Shown here: positions 34,800 through 45,838 of the stretch, piece after piece | Numbering within the stretch: position 1 is the first letter of the stretch | Layout of the letters: the number at the start of each line of letters is the position of its first letter | Origin: Uranotaenia lowii | Lineage: Eukaryota > Arthropoda > Insecta > Diptera > Culicidae | DNA length: 64,000 bases | Direction of reading: 5' to 3' | Assembly (NCBI RefSeq): GCF_029784155.1 | Contig: NC_073691.1 | Location: forward strand, 22,273,337-22,337,336 | Position numbers and translations under genes: made by a program | The notes under the pieces: model-generated | Databases searched by the model: none | Told to the model about the DNA's origin: nothing | The model's input: the letters and a program-made list of their open reading frames with translations, nothing else

Positions 34800-34889
34800 A
34801 GGAATATTTTATCAGATAAACGACATCAGACATGAGAAATCAAACATCAGATATCCAGATACCATTAACCAGATGTCAGATATGATATT
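34800..34889. repeat. Degenerate GATATCA-type microsatellite
   Basis: ACATCAGACAT, AACATCAGATATCCAGAT, AGATGTCAGATATGATAT: a decayed copy of the 7-bp repeat that is clean at 40184-40346. It abuts the left end of the pogo-like element. Confidence 0.6.
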
Positions 34890-34915
34890 GGGGAAAACTG
34901 TACAAAACGCACCAG

Positions 34916-36325
34916 TTAAGCATAAACGCAAATTGCAGCGCTAATACATGGTTTTTAAGAACATCGAACATGTAAAGCGCTCAAGGCAACTGTATACCAT
35001 ATGCTTACTAGGTAATTTATACTAACATTATCGATTTTCAGGTAGTTTTTATGAAAAATCGCAACTGCTTTAAATTATGCTATGGGGTAAAACGCCAAAG
35101 TTGGTTGCCACAACGCACCATAACAAAGGGGTAGAACGGAATAATAATAATGGGGTTCAATGCACACAACAATAAATTCATAGTTTAAAGTGGACAATGG
35201 TTGCATTATTTTGATTGATGCAACGAATCATAGGTCCCCCGTTTTGTTCGGGGATCTTGAGACATGCCTCGAGTCTTGCGAACAACATGGGCAACCAGCG
35301 ACTCATTACAGCTACCAAAACATCTTGACCGTTTTCTACTATGAACAAATCTGAGCATCAGCAACTAATAAGTATTTGTTATATTTAGTTGGCTTAGAAA
35401 GATTTAATGTGATAAAATCGAAGCAAACTATAATTTTCAAGAATGAAAAAGCAACAATGTTGTAACAAAACTTCACTTGTAGCTTTCAGAATGTGATAAT
35501 TACTTTGGAAGTTATCGTGAATTGTTGGATAAATTTTGACAGATTTGCAAGGTAGGATATATTAAAAAATATAATAATCTTGAAAACACTAGAGCTTATT
35601 TAAACTCCGAAGTGGTTTCTCCGTTTGAATAGCTGCACCGATTCACAGGTCTCATTCTGTTCGAAAAATATGAGGCGTTTCTTGTTGCAGAAATTGTGCA
35701 TCCGAAACTTATTTGGCGTGACGAATGACTCGGAAAATTTCACTACGTCTTGCATGTTGCATTTGGCAATTTATTCAAGAAACGTCGAATGATATTTACC
35801 TAGTAGCTTTTTTGGACTGGGTTTTCTTATCTCAAGCGCTTTCTGGAGCCAGAACGACGAAGTGCTATTACTCAACCTGCAGAATGAGCCAAAATATTCT
35901 CTGACGGTGTCATTATCATTTAACGGTATCAGGCTACAAAGAGGCCTATTCTGTAAATTCAGTCCAGTTCCTTGAAGTGACACAGTTACTTCAGTGACGA
36001 CAAAATATTTAAATACTATTGAGCAAGTGATTCAGTTGACCCAAATAAAATAACAGAACACCAAAACGAGCCACACTTGACTAAAGTTTAAGAATAAACC
36101 TGTTTGTAGCCGTAAATGCACCTTATGGTGATACCGCCAGGGAAATTTCGTTCTATTCTGCGAGTTAAGTCATTTCACTTCGGATAATTTTTTTTGAAAA
36201 AAGATTAACTTTTACTTACGAAGCCAAAAAAAACATTTATTTCATTTCACATATATAGTTCAACTTTTAGGTGAATAATCATTTCATATTTCACTTACAT
36301 TTATCTGAATTATTTTAGGTTCAAA
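34916..36325. other. Non-coding 3' part of the pogo-like element
   Basis: Lies between the left inverted repeat and the transposase stop codon. The short open frame at 35771-35983 shows nothing recognisable. Confidence 0.5.
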
Positions 36326-38602
36326 TCAAAAACAAGTGCTGCAGGTAGTAAAATCAGATCCAATGCAGGTTTCATGAAACCAAATATCGCATCGAAGGCA
36401 CTTCTTCCATCCGGATCCATTAACAGATGAGCTGAACAAAGTTCCGCAATGCACACACAGAACATCACTCACAATGTCAGATTTTGGTTTCTTGCGATTT
36501 CTTTTTTTTATATTGTTGATGGCTTGTGTAGCACTTGCAGTTTTCAATTGGTTTCGATAATCAACTGATGTCAGCTCTTCTGCACAGGCCTTCCTCTTTG
36601 AAGCACGTTTACCGGGATTTTTCGCTTTCTTCAATCTGGCAGTCGATCCAGCCGAAACTGAGTTTTTCGTTACACCAGCTACATCGCATGACAGTGAATC
36701 GTTATGTAGGTCTGTTCATAAGAAAAATGTATATTAAAATAAATAAAAAAAATAACAAAAGACTTATTTTTACCTGATACGGTTGCCAGCGTTGATTCAT
36801 CACTCACAATTAGCTCAGTTACTTCTCCGTTTTCATCAACTTGAAAATACAAATTGGGATCCAGTTCAAGAATTTCCTCGAAAGTCAATGAGCCTACTGT
36901 GTCGCTACCAACAATCTCTGTGATAATGGACGTTTCATCTTCGGTAGAGCTTAGCGTCAAAATTTGCTGATTTTCACCGCTACTATTTACCTCAATAACA
37001 ATTTGATCTTGCTCAAAAATAAATATTTCATCAGCCATCGAAATTCCAGTTGCTTGGAAAGAAGAGCAGTCAATGTTAGCTGATTCAGACAGTTGCAGTT
37101 CGTCATAGTTAATAGTAAATGCTGTAGTTTGCAGTGGCTCATCAGAGTCGAAAAAGACTTTTTTAACCTGCAGTGGTTCATATGAAGACTCAGCAATTTC
37201 ATTTAATGCATTTACTATCTGTTCGTCTCCTCGGGATAATTCAATTGAAGGCTGTTCTGTATCGGCACAATTATCCGATTTGAAGACTACGCAATCGATC
37301 TCGTCCTGTTCTTCAACTCCATCCAGTAGACCTTTACCAGCAACGAAATCTTCATCCGAAAAAATGTTTTCATCATATGGACAAATGCCGGTAGCACGAA
37401 ATCCACTTACAGCATTTTTCACTGTGGCTGCACAACGGATCGCTTCCTTAACCAGACCTGGAACATTCTGCACGTTAACTGCTTTTCCTGGATTTTGCTT
37501 AAGGAAGGTGTCCATTGCTCTGGAATAAAATTTTTTCAATGGACCCATCACAGCTACATCTAATGGTTGAAGTTTGTGTGAAGTGTGCAATGGTATTGAA
37601 ATAATTTTAACATGAGTCTCATTGGCTCGTTCGAGAAAACTTAAGTTCTTAGTGTGACTTGTGTGTCCATCTAAGATCAATAACACTGGTCGCTCGGCTG
37701 TTGGTTTAACAAAATCTAAAAAGTGTTCAAACCACAAACTACAAGTGTTGCTGTTGCTCCACCCACTAGGATGACACATGAATAAAGAACGTTCAGGAGC
37801 TCCAACTTTCAAGGTATCGTTCATTCTGGCTCGAGGAAATACAAATGCAGGGGGAACAAAGGTGCCGGACGCGGACATAGCCATTATTACGGTTGTGTTC
37901 GTGCCCCTTTCACCAGATGAAACTCCGGATACCTGACGCTGTCCTTTTTTAGCGAATACTTTTTGTGATCTATTTTGAACCTAAAAGTGCAAATAATGTT
38001 ATTTTTTAAATTTTCTTGTAAAACACTGAGCTTACCGTACTAAATCCTGTTTCGTCAACATTCCATATTTGTTCCGGGGAATAATTATGTTCAGAGAAGA
38101 TTTTTCGAAGCAACTGGTAGAATGAATTCACTGCTTTTTTATTGAAGCTTTTTATACGCGCTAAAGATGTATTTTCGGCCTTTCGCAACTTAAGTTCCGG
38201 GTGTCTTTTGAGGAATGATCGTAGCCAATCCGATCCTGCTAGCTCTTTCTCTCGATTAAACGGGTGATCAAGACCGAGTTTTCCTGCTTTTTCGAAGGCT
38301 ATTCTTCGGATGTCCTTATGTGTTAGTCCATACCCACTGTTCGCCATTTGAATGGTGTGATCCACTAATTCCAGTTCCTGTTGTTGTGTAAATACTGATT
38401 TAAACCGACCCATCCGACAGATCTCCAACTTTCCGTTTTCAGCTTGCCTTTTTTGATAGCGCAGCAAAGTCCTTTTCGGTACGGCGTAAAGCTTGGATGC
38501 AGCAGATATGCATACGCCCAATCTAATCGCCTTAACAGCCGCTTTCAAACTGGATTTCGTCCAGGATTGCCGCGTTGTTTTTCGAACGTAGTTTCTTCCC
38601 AT
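36326..38602 (-). CDS. pogo/Tigger/Jerky-like DDE transposase, 3 exons, 719 aa
   Basis: Exon 1 is 38036..38602, exon 2 36774..37980, exon 3 36326..36711. Introns of 55 and 62 bp have GTAAGC/TTTTAG and GTAAAA/GAACAG borders, and the total of 2,160 bases is in frame. Residues 1-60 resemble the N-terminal helix-turn-helix of this group (ISAASKLYAVPKRTLLRY). About 100-150 holds the CENP-B-type second DNA-binding region (GSDWLRSFLKRHPELKLR). The catalytic core follows: NVDETGF (first Asp), VLLILDGHTSHT (second Asp), HKLQPLDV (third Asp, about 30 residues on), a DDD triad as in pogo-like enzymes. An acidic middle region precedes a Lys-rich stretch and a C-terminal PHD-like zinc finger (CVHC, CLRC, FHETC, CSTC). 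No frameshift or stop was seen, so it may be a recently active or retained gene. It cuts and joins DNA at the element ends in the nucleus. Confidence 0.88.
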
Positions 38603-39345
38603 TTTTTAAAATTAAACTTCACTTCTAGAATGTAAACAAACAAACCACTGGGAATAGCAGTACGAAATCACAGTGGGAAAAAGCATTCAAAAAACATGTT
38701 TTATATTCTACTCTAATACAATAAAAGCAAATATACGATACGATTTTGATGAACGATAACTGATATTAATTCTCCAATTAATTTTGATAAATTGCAGTGT
38801 CCAGGCAATAATTCTATGAAAAATTCACTTCGATTGGAGAGTAGTTTGAATTTTTTTCCATTATAAAAGTTGCAAAACTCACTATGTAAGTTTCTTTGTT
38901 TTTGTCATCTGCAGTAGGGATGCCAAGTGTTCGTTTTTTTTTTAATTCATAAATCTCTGCATATAATTCCAACTTTGGGGGGAAAACTAGTTGTTGTTTT
39001 TACATTTTAAGAATAACGTATCATGTAGGCTGGTGTTCATTTCATGATTTTTTTTAAATGAAAGGATACCCTAAAAGATTATTACGTTGTGAACATTGTA
39101 GATTTAAGAATGTTAACATGAACTGATGATTAATGATAATTGTGTTAAAAATGATATCAAAAAATAGTTCTTCGAGTAACTTTTGTTTTAAAGTAGCATT
39201 AGTAAAATCTTCTTCTTAGCTTTGTTTTGTACAATTACACCTGCAAAAAAAATGGTATTACAGAGAAATATTTGCATCTGGCATCCCAGCATTCGCGTTT
39301 TGTTATGGTTTTCATGCCTTGACTAAATTATGAAAAAGGTAAAAG
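38603..39345. other. 5' non-coding part of the pogo-like element
   Basis: Presumably includes the transposase promoter, but I see no clear TATA-initiator pair. Confidence 0.45.
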
Positions 39346-39356
39346 CAATAAATAGT

Positions 39357-39561
39357 TTTTTTTTGTTTTTTTTTGTTTCGATTATAGTCGTTTTAACATC
39401 TTTATGTCATTCGCGACTTATACCAACGATGCAGTTGGCGGACAAGTCATTGAAAAACTTATCCGGTACAACTGTGTTCGATGTTTTACTCTTGGGCTCG
39501 AACTCACGGACATCGGCTCAGGAAGCAACTGACTTGCCAACTGAGCTATATCACAAGCCCC
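39357..39561 (-). mobile_element. tRNA-derived SINE with intact Pol III boxes
   Basis: On the minus strand: start GGGGCTTGTGATA, A-box TAGCTCAGTTGG (39548..39537), B-box GAGTTCGAGCCC (39505..39494), a unique body, and an AAAC-rich tail. A perfect direct repeat CAATAAATAGT flanks it (39346-39356 and 39562-39572), the target-site duplication expected of LINE-mediated insertion. It inserted into the pogo-like element, so it is younger than it. The plus-strand open frame at 39330-39590 is spurious. Confidence 0.88.
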
Positions 39562-40183
39562 CAATAAATAGTAATTGTTTAAAGTTGTAATGAATTCTAC
39601 AAATAATCATCTGATGCGATTTTGTTTCCATTGAAATTCAATATTTTTTCAATTGGAACGTGCAAATTATCATGACTTGCGAAAATAAGGCCTGTTTTAT
39701 TTTTTTTTATATTAAATGATGAGAATAATGAATACGTCCTTTTATTTTATTAGTCAACAATTTTTTAGAAGAGTTTCATAGTGCATTTTACCTCAAATGA
39801 TTCTTTTATTATTTTTAGTATTTTTGGAGAACATAAGCCAAGTTAATGTATTTATTCGTAATCATTAGGTAGTCCATAAATGTAAACATTCAAGGAACTG
39901 CCATTTTCCTTCAATGTATAAATAAGTTTTTCACAAAACCTTGCATAGGAAGCGATAATATTTACACGGTTAACCCAGCTCCATACAGTTTTTCAATATC
40001 TTCAAATTTACGTCTATATGGTGCTCGTTTTTACTTAAAAAACTGAAAAGCTGGTTTTTTTTTAACAATAAGAGCGAAGAAATACATAATGTGAAGTCAT
40101 AGTAGCGTGTATTTAAGCAATTTAGTTGCGTAGGCCATCTTACCTCGCTGGTGCGTTCTGTACAATTCTCCCCTAAACTGTTT

Positions 40184-40350
40184 CTGATATCAGATATCAG
40201 ATATCAGATATCAGATATCAGATATCAGATATCAGATATCAGATATGAGATAAACGATTTCTGATATCAGATATCTGATATCAGATATCAGATATCAGAT
40301 ATCAGATATCAGATATCAGATATCAGATATCAGATCATATCAGATATCAG
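40184..40350. repeat. 7-bp microsatellite (AGATATC)n
   Basis: About 20 copies of CAGATAT/AGATATC with a TGAGATAAACGATTTCTG interruption at 40245-40263. It separates the pogo-like element from the foldback element. The unit is nearly self-complementary, so runs can form hairpins. Confidence 0.92.
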
Positions 40351-40975
40351 ATATGGGGATTTTTTTTTATTATCTGACGGGTTTGCGCCGGGGGTCTTCA
40401 GATTTTCCCCAAAATTGAAAATTTGGTTAATTTTTGCGACTTAAAAATACATGTATTTTTTCAGATTTCTAACATTTTTATTTTTTGAGTTAGCTTCGGT
40501 TAGATTTTTTTGTAAATAAAAAATAACCATTTTTCAAAGCTACATAACTCTGTTGTTTCTCAACGGAAATTATAAAATAGCACATCAAAATGCATTGAAA
40601 TTTTATCAGGTTTCCAAATAGAATAGTTGAAAAAAAATAAATAACGACCTTCAACATAAAAAGTTGTAAATAAACTTTAAATGGCGTCTAAAAGTACCGT
40701 CTGCACCACCGAATATTTTGCAAAAAATACCATTGTATAGCTCGATTCATGATGCAACTTTCATCTGAAGACACCAAAGTGGGCCATTAACACCTTAAAG
40801 AGTTATGAAAGAAATAATGACAATAAATCTCTTTTTTTGCATCGAAAACAAACAATGGTGGAACAACTGCACTCACATATGGAGAAAGCAAGCACTTCTA
40901 ACAACATGGAAACAAAAGAACTTACCAAAGCAGGTAAAAACACTGATTTTCGTCCTTTTCAGACCGCTCTTACTC

Positions 40976-41479
40976 GCATAACAGTCCCATATGAATTTTC
41001 GTCATTTTAGGTCAACATAAGGCTTCAACATAAAAGACTAAAAAAAGAGGTTTTGTTCTAGAAATTTCGAAAAAAATATCAATTCGTGGCTGTCCTATAT
41101 GAAATATACCTGAATGAAAGTCCAATATGTGAAATACCACGGATTTGGTTACTTTTCAATGTTTCTTTCGGCGAAATAGTCTTTGGTTTATTGCTTTGAA
41201 TCATTTAAACATTTTTTTAACTCACTTGATGTCGAATGATGCACACTAGTTTTCGAAGGCAGATCTGACTTTCTTAGGAATGACTTCCTGAGCGAAAAAC
41301 TATCGGATGCAATCAAAAATCGTAAAAAGATTCAACTTACAATGTGGTGTTCATGATATTTTTTTGCAAAAGTATGTTCCTTTTTCTGACAATTGCATTT
41401 AGAAGTTCAAAAATGATCAAATTTAAGTCTTAGAAAGTAGCTTGGTGAGAAAAATATATTTTGTATGGGACTGTTATGC
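40976..41479. mobile_element. Nested MITE 1 with GCATAACAGTCCCATA ends
   Basis: GCATAACAGTCCCATA at 40976 and its exact inverse complement TATGGGACTGTTATGC at 41464-41479. About 0.5 kb, no coding capacity. It sits in the centre of the foldback element. Confidence 0.65.
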
Positions 41480-41513
41480 AAGTAGGTTCGAAAACGGTTT
41501 CAAATATGGTCGA

Positions 41514-41719
41514 TTAACAGTCCCATAATGAATAAAAATGGTGCTCTTGACCTTACCAATAACCCAATTTCGAAAATTTCAGGCCTAACGATTTATTATG
41601 ACAACCTAGAAACGATTTTCATTTATGCTGAAAGTGGCGGTCATAATTTAAAAATATATTCCAAAACAGAAAAAGCTGATTGTCTCGCTTGCTTATTTTT
41701 GTATATAGGACTGTTATGA
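41514..41719. mobile_element. Nested MITE 2 with the same ends
   Basis: TTAACAGTCCCATAAT at 41514 and TATAGGACTGTTATGA at 41704-41719 are inverse complements with two mismatches and share the terminal motif of nested MITE 1. The open frame 41528-41719 spans this repeat and is not a supported gene. Confidence 0.55.
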
Positions 41720-43024
41720 AAGAAGGGGCGGTAGATTGTTGCAGCTAAACTGACTTCATGTTATATCCAAAAATCTAATAACGTATTCGTTTATACCCAT
41801 TTTTGCACCAGGTCACAACAAGTTATGCACATTTTACTGTCATTTTTAGAAGTTTATGCGCTAAGTTTTGCATCCGTAATTCCCCAGATTTGATTTAAAA
41901 TGGACGGTGGAACACTGAAGATTTGTTTGTGAGCAATCGAGGTAGCAAAACACAGACGACGAATTATGTTCGTTCTAGTATGGTAAACCTCAAAACTGTG
42001 CGAATGTAGAAAACGAATACGGTAAAAGTATTATATTTTCATCATTTTACAGCCTGGGCTGGTCATACTGAGCTCTTTGATTATTTCTACAACATTTGTG
42101 CCACTTCTCATACTTTTTTGATCAATGGGAAAGGATTTTGGTGTCCAGTGCTTAGCTCCCGATATAAAAACTATGTAAAGCACGTCTATATTTCATTTTT
42201 TTAATCACATTTTTGTGATCCCAAACACAGGGACTGAACCTTCTACTATTGGCATTAATGGCTTCACAATGATCTTTGATCGAAAAATTAATAAGTTATT
42301 ATATAGTATATGACCAGGTTGTAAAAGCAACATTCCCATTATTAGTTATATCACTTAACAATACGATACTCAGAATTTTGGTTAAAATTTAAAGTCAGTT
42401 TTGCTGCAAACACTCTACAAAGCACGAAAAAGTAGTGTTTTTTACCTGCTTTGGTAAGTTCTTTTGTTTCCATGTTGTTAGAAGTGCGCGCTATCTCTAT
42501 ATGTGAGTGCAGTTGTTCCACCATTGTTTGTTTTCGATGCAAAAAAAGAGATTTATTGTCATTATTTCTTTCATAACTCTTCAAGGTGTTAATGGCCCAC
42601 TTTGGTGTCTTCAGATGAAAGTTGCATCATGAATCGAGCTATACAATGGTATTTTTTGCAAAATATTCGGTGGTGCAGACGGTACTTTTAGACGCCATTT
42701 AAAGTTTATTTACAACTTTTCATGTTGAAGGTCGTTATTTATTTTTTTTCAACTATTCTATTTGGAAAGCTGATAAAATTTCAATGCATTTTGATGTGCT
42801 ATTTTATAATTTCCGTTGAGAAACAACAGAGTTATGTAGCTTTGAAAAATGGTTATTTTTTATTTACAAAAAAATCTAACCGAAGCTAACTCGAAAAATA
42901 AAAATGTTAGAAATCTGAAAAAATACATGTGTTTTTAATTCGCAAAAATGAACCAAATTTTCAATTTTGGGGAAAATCTGAAGACCCCCGGCGCAAACCC
43001 GTCAGATAATAAAAAAAAATCCCC

Positions 43025-43150
43025 ATATCTAATATCAGATATCATCATCAGATATCAAATTTCTGATATCAGATATCTGATACTTGATATCTGATGTCTG
43101 TTATCTGATATGTGATATCTGATATTCGATATCTGATATTTGCAAACATC
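43025..43150. repeat. GATATCA-type microsatellite, degenerate
   Basis: TATCAGATATCATCATCAG, TTTCTGATATCAGATATCTG, ATTCGATATCTGATATT: right-hand continuation of the 7-bp repeat split by the foldback element. Confidence 0.75.
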
Positions 43151-44575
43151 GGATATCTGAAACTTAATATCCTACATAGGATTTTCGATATCGGATGTAT
43201 GGTAACTAATATTTAACAATTTATTTTAAATCAAAAGGAAGTTAAGTTGTTAAGAAGGTCTGTGCTCGTTTTTGCATATGATTATTTAAGAGACATTTTT
43301 GGTGCTACATAAGAGTAGTTACCCTCATTATCGAGTTGTTATCTTCCAAGAATTTTTAAAGCCAGTCCAACCATAAATGGTTCTTCTTCAAGCATTCTCA
43401 CGACACTGATCGGATCCGGCACGTCCTTCAGCCGGGTTAATCGCAATCTTGATTCGCAATCTTGAAAGAGAAAATGCACGGAACGCCTTCATGTCAAACA
43501 ATGCCTCACGTAGCTCACTCACACCTACCGGAGGGTAAAAGAGCAACGTGTCTTGCCTCACAAAAGCCAACGGTAGGGAAGATACAGGTGATTAATGAAC
43601 TATCAAACGGCTTTTGACTGAAGGTGGTAGTGGGAGTTGAAGTAAGTCGGAAGCCGGAAGATAAGAGAAGGTGTTGAAACCTCCGGGGCTCTCTCTTCAG
43701 AGGCTGTCAGAGCTCCCAGTGGCACTTCACTGATTTGAATCTTCATCTTCACTGTAGAAATTTCTTCCTATCATTCATCTCAGAACACCCACCCACATGC
43801 GTGTGAAAGTTGTTTCACATTCAACATGTCCTGATAACGTAAGTTATCTAAGAGTCCCCATCCCATAAGCTTCCATGAACCATTATTCTGCCCTTCTAAA
43901 AGAGAAGGGTGCTAAAAAAATGAAGCCATTTCCCTTGACGAAGAGACGCTTCTACCTACACTTTTCAACCTGCTGATTTCAGATGGGAAATTCCGGAATC
44001 GTTTTCCCACCCGAAACAAACCTCTTTTCGTCAACCCTTTCCCTCGAAAAAAAAACACCTCCCACCTTTGAACAACGATGATTTTTTGCTATGATTCCAC
44101 TTTTTCCCCCTTCCTCTGTTTAACTTTGGGGTTCTAATTTCAACCCCTGGAAGCAGCATCGAGCAGCATCTGGTGCGTGAAATCGTGGCTCCAGAGAGCT
44201 GTCATCTCGGGCTCGGGCAACACATGTCACAGCAAAAAACAACAACAACTCGCTTTCGAGTGACAAATGAATGAAGGTCGTCGTCGATTCCAAAATGAGA
44301 AAATGAGAAAAGCACCGGGACGAGTGAAGCAATTTTGGGTTGAAATTGATAGAGCCGGGGCAGTAGAGAATGGCTTTCTTTTTTCGTAAAGCATGTGGGA
44401 CCTCAACCCCTTTTTTTGTGGGAATTGTTCTGTTTGATCCCAAGAAAAAAAACACATCAAACTCAAACTTCATTTGAATATTTCTAGTAAAATTAAACGT
44501 TGCAAAACGAATGTTCCGTGTTATTATATATTCCCAGTAAAATTTTATCCCATGAATTTATAAAGAAAACTCTTC
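43151..44575. other. No confirmed gene; higher GC than surroundings
   Basis: The 43.4-44.4 kb portion is more GC-balanced than its neighbours. Open frames at 43388-43570, 44120-44473 and 44227-44466 overlap each other and show no domain or signal peptide that I recognise. It lies downstream of the 88-aa peptide gene. Confidence 0.4.
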
Positions 44576-44916
44576 TTAATGCATCACAACGCACAGCTCC
44601 TTCTTCCAGCATTTGTTGTCGGCGCCGAACTTCTTGCAGCTGACGCAGTCCTTGATTTGGGTCTGACTGGAGCACAGGAACTTACCGAAAAACTTCTGCC
44701 CATAGGGGATCGGTTCACAAAGCTGGCCCTTCAGTTCCTCCATGCAGCTCACACAGGATGAGGTCTAAGGTTTGGGAATTATTGTAACGTTTATTGATTC
44801 AAAATCAATTGAAAATCTGATAAAAATTTTCCACTTACTACAACAAAAATGGACATCGAACCTTGAACGGCCATCATGACCAGAGCCAGGGCGAGAACTG
44901 CCTGTTGGAATTTCAT
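44576..44916 (-). CDS. Secreted cysteine-rich peptide precursor, 2 exons, 88 aa
   Basis: Exon 1, 44839..44916, encodes MKFQQAVLALALVMMAVQGS MSIFVV, a signal peptide. The 74-bp intron has a GTAAGT donor and CCTTAG acceptor in phase 0. Exon 2, 44576..44764, encodes the mature part with eight Cys. It shows an internal duplication: CVSCMEELKGQLC and, 36 residues later, CVSCKKFGADNKC followed by ELC. An even Cys number suggests four disulfides in an extracellular peptide. I do not recognise a named family. The window-start fragment is its paralog, and the 62.4 kb gene shares its leader and promoter but not its mature part. TATA is at 44989 and the TCATTC initiator A at 44956. Confidence 0.85.
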
Positions 44917-44955
44917 TTTTGGAGGTTGTTGCTTCGAGAGTCTTGGAAACTTGAA

Positions 44956-44989
44956 TGACAATTTGCATCGGAAAGGCTCTCAAATTATA
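44956..44989 (-). promoter_or_regulatory. Core promoter of the 88-aa peptide gene
   Basis: TATAAT from 44989 and TCATTC with A at 44956 (33 bases), followed by CCAAGACTCTCGAAGC in the 5' UTR. The same TCATTCAAG..TCCAAGACTCTCGAAGC arrangement precedes the 62.4 kb gene. Confidence 0.7.
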
Positions 44990-44999
44990 GTCATGGCCA

Positions 45000-45838
45000 C
45001 AAAGTATGATAAAACTGCATTTTCAGTTAACCTTGTCAACAGCTGATAAAATATTATCCAACACTTTCGCAGATTTAAGAAAAAATCCGAAAACAGATGT
45101 TTCATATTTGGAAACGCCTCATTAAGGCCTGTTCTAGTAGAATGAAAGAGCGCGATCAATTCAACACAAATGATGTTATGGGTTAAAATTTTGAATGGTG
45201 TGAAGTCTTCGGTGCTTAAAATACTTAAGATTTCCCCTTTTCTGTTCCTTTCTCCAACTACAATACATTTAAATAATGAATTGTGAATACAAAAAAATAA
45301 GAGTTTGGCTCCGTAAAACCAAAGTCTGAGCCGTTTCAAACAAATGAATTGTTAAAAAAAAGCACTAGAGGTATTGGGAAATTTTTTTTTAACAAAAAAC
45401 CAACTTTTGTTTGTAAATGTATTTTAACATGTTCAAGAATTTTGAAAACCCTTTGAATGGCCCAAACTATTTTGCACACAACGGTTTTCATGAGTAGAAT
45501 GTGTAAGGATCAATCATGAAATGATCGAAATCTCTTTGGCAAAAACATGCGAATATAAAAAGAAACTTTTCACATGTGCCCGTAAAAGCTCAGTCGATTA
45601 TTCATGGAGAAAATACCTCAAAATTGTTGAAAAAAAGTCACATTTAAAAGATTTTTTTTGAAAAAAATATCGAATGTGAATAGTAAAAAAAATGAGAATA
45701 ACATGTACCGTCTCGATTTCCTTCGGAAGTCGAAGCTGAAACAAGACGACAAAACTCTCAAAAACCAACAGCCACTGATTTTAATCAGGACTGAATCCCA
45801 CTTCGTGCTAAAGGAAAGTGAAAATTTTATTAGCAAAA
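45000..45838. other. No recognised gene
   Basis: AT-rich. Short open frames (44980-45339, 45618-45836) without recognisable features. Confidence 0.45.

Larger units (their letters stand above)
34890..40173 (-). mobile_element. pogo-like (Tc1/mariner superfamily) DNA transposon, 5.28 kb
   Basis: 26-bp terminal inverted repeats: the left begins GGGGAAAACTGTACAAAACG (34890-34915) and the right (40148-40173), read inverted, begins GGGGAGAATTGTACAGAACG. By my comparison 23 of 26 positions match, and both end in CACCAG. Between them lies one three-exon minus-strand DDE transposase gene (36326-38602) and a later SINE insertion (39357-39561). Both flanks are GATATCA-type microsatellite. A clean TA target duplication is not visible, because the bases beside the GGGG ends differ (TATT against TA). 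Confidence 0.85.
40355..43024. mobile_element. Large foldback element, 2.67 kb with 590-bp inverted arms
   Basis: The left arm 40355-40944 begins GGGGATTTTTTTTTATTATC, TGACGGGTTTGCGCC and ends CAAAGCAGGTAAAAACACT. The right arm 42435-43024 is its inverse complement with few differences (for example GGAGAAAGCAAGCACTTC against ATAGAGATAGCGCGCACTTC). The 1.49 kb centre has no transposase and itself contains two shorter inverted-end elements. It is non-autonomous, and the mobilising enzyme is unknown. It is flanked on both sides by the GATATCA microsatellite. A solo arm fragment lies at 31.1 kb. Confidence 0.88.

Noticed and set aside
39494..39548. A functional tRNA gene
   Set aside because: It has A- and B-box sequences, but these sit in a 205-bp body with an A-rich tail and an 11-bp target duplication, which is a SINE; no complete cloverleaf is formed.
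44120..44473. 117-aa minus-strand open frame downstream of the Cys-rich peptide gene
   Set aside because: It competes with another overlapping frame on the same strand and has no recognisable domain; kept only as part of an unannotated GC-richer stretch.
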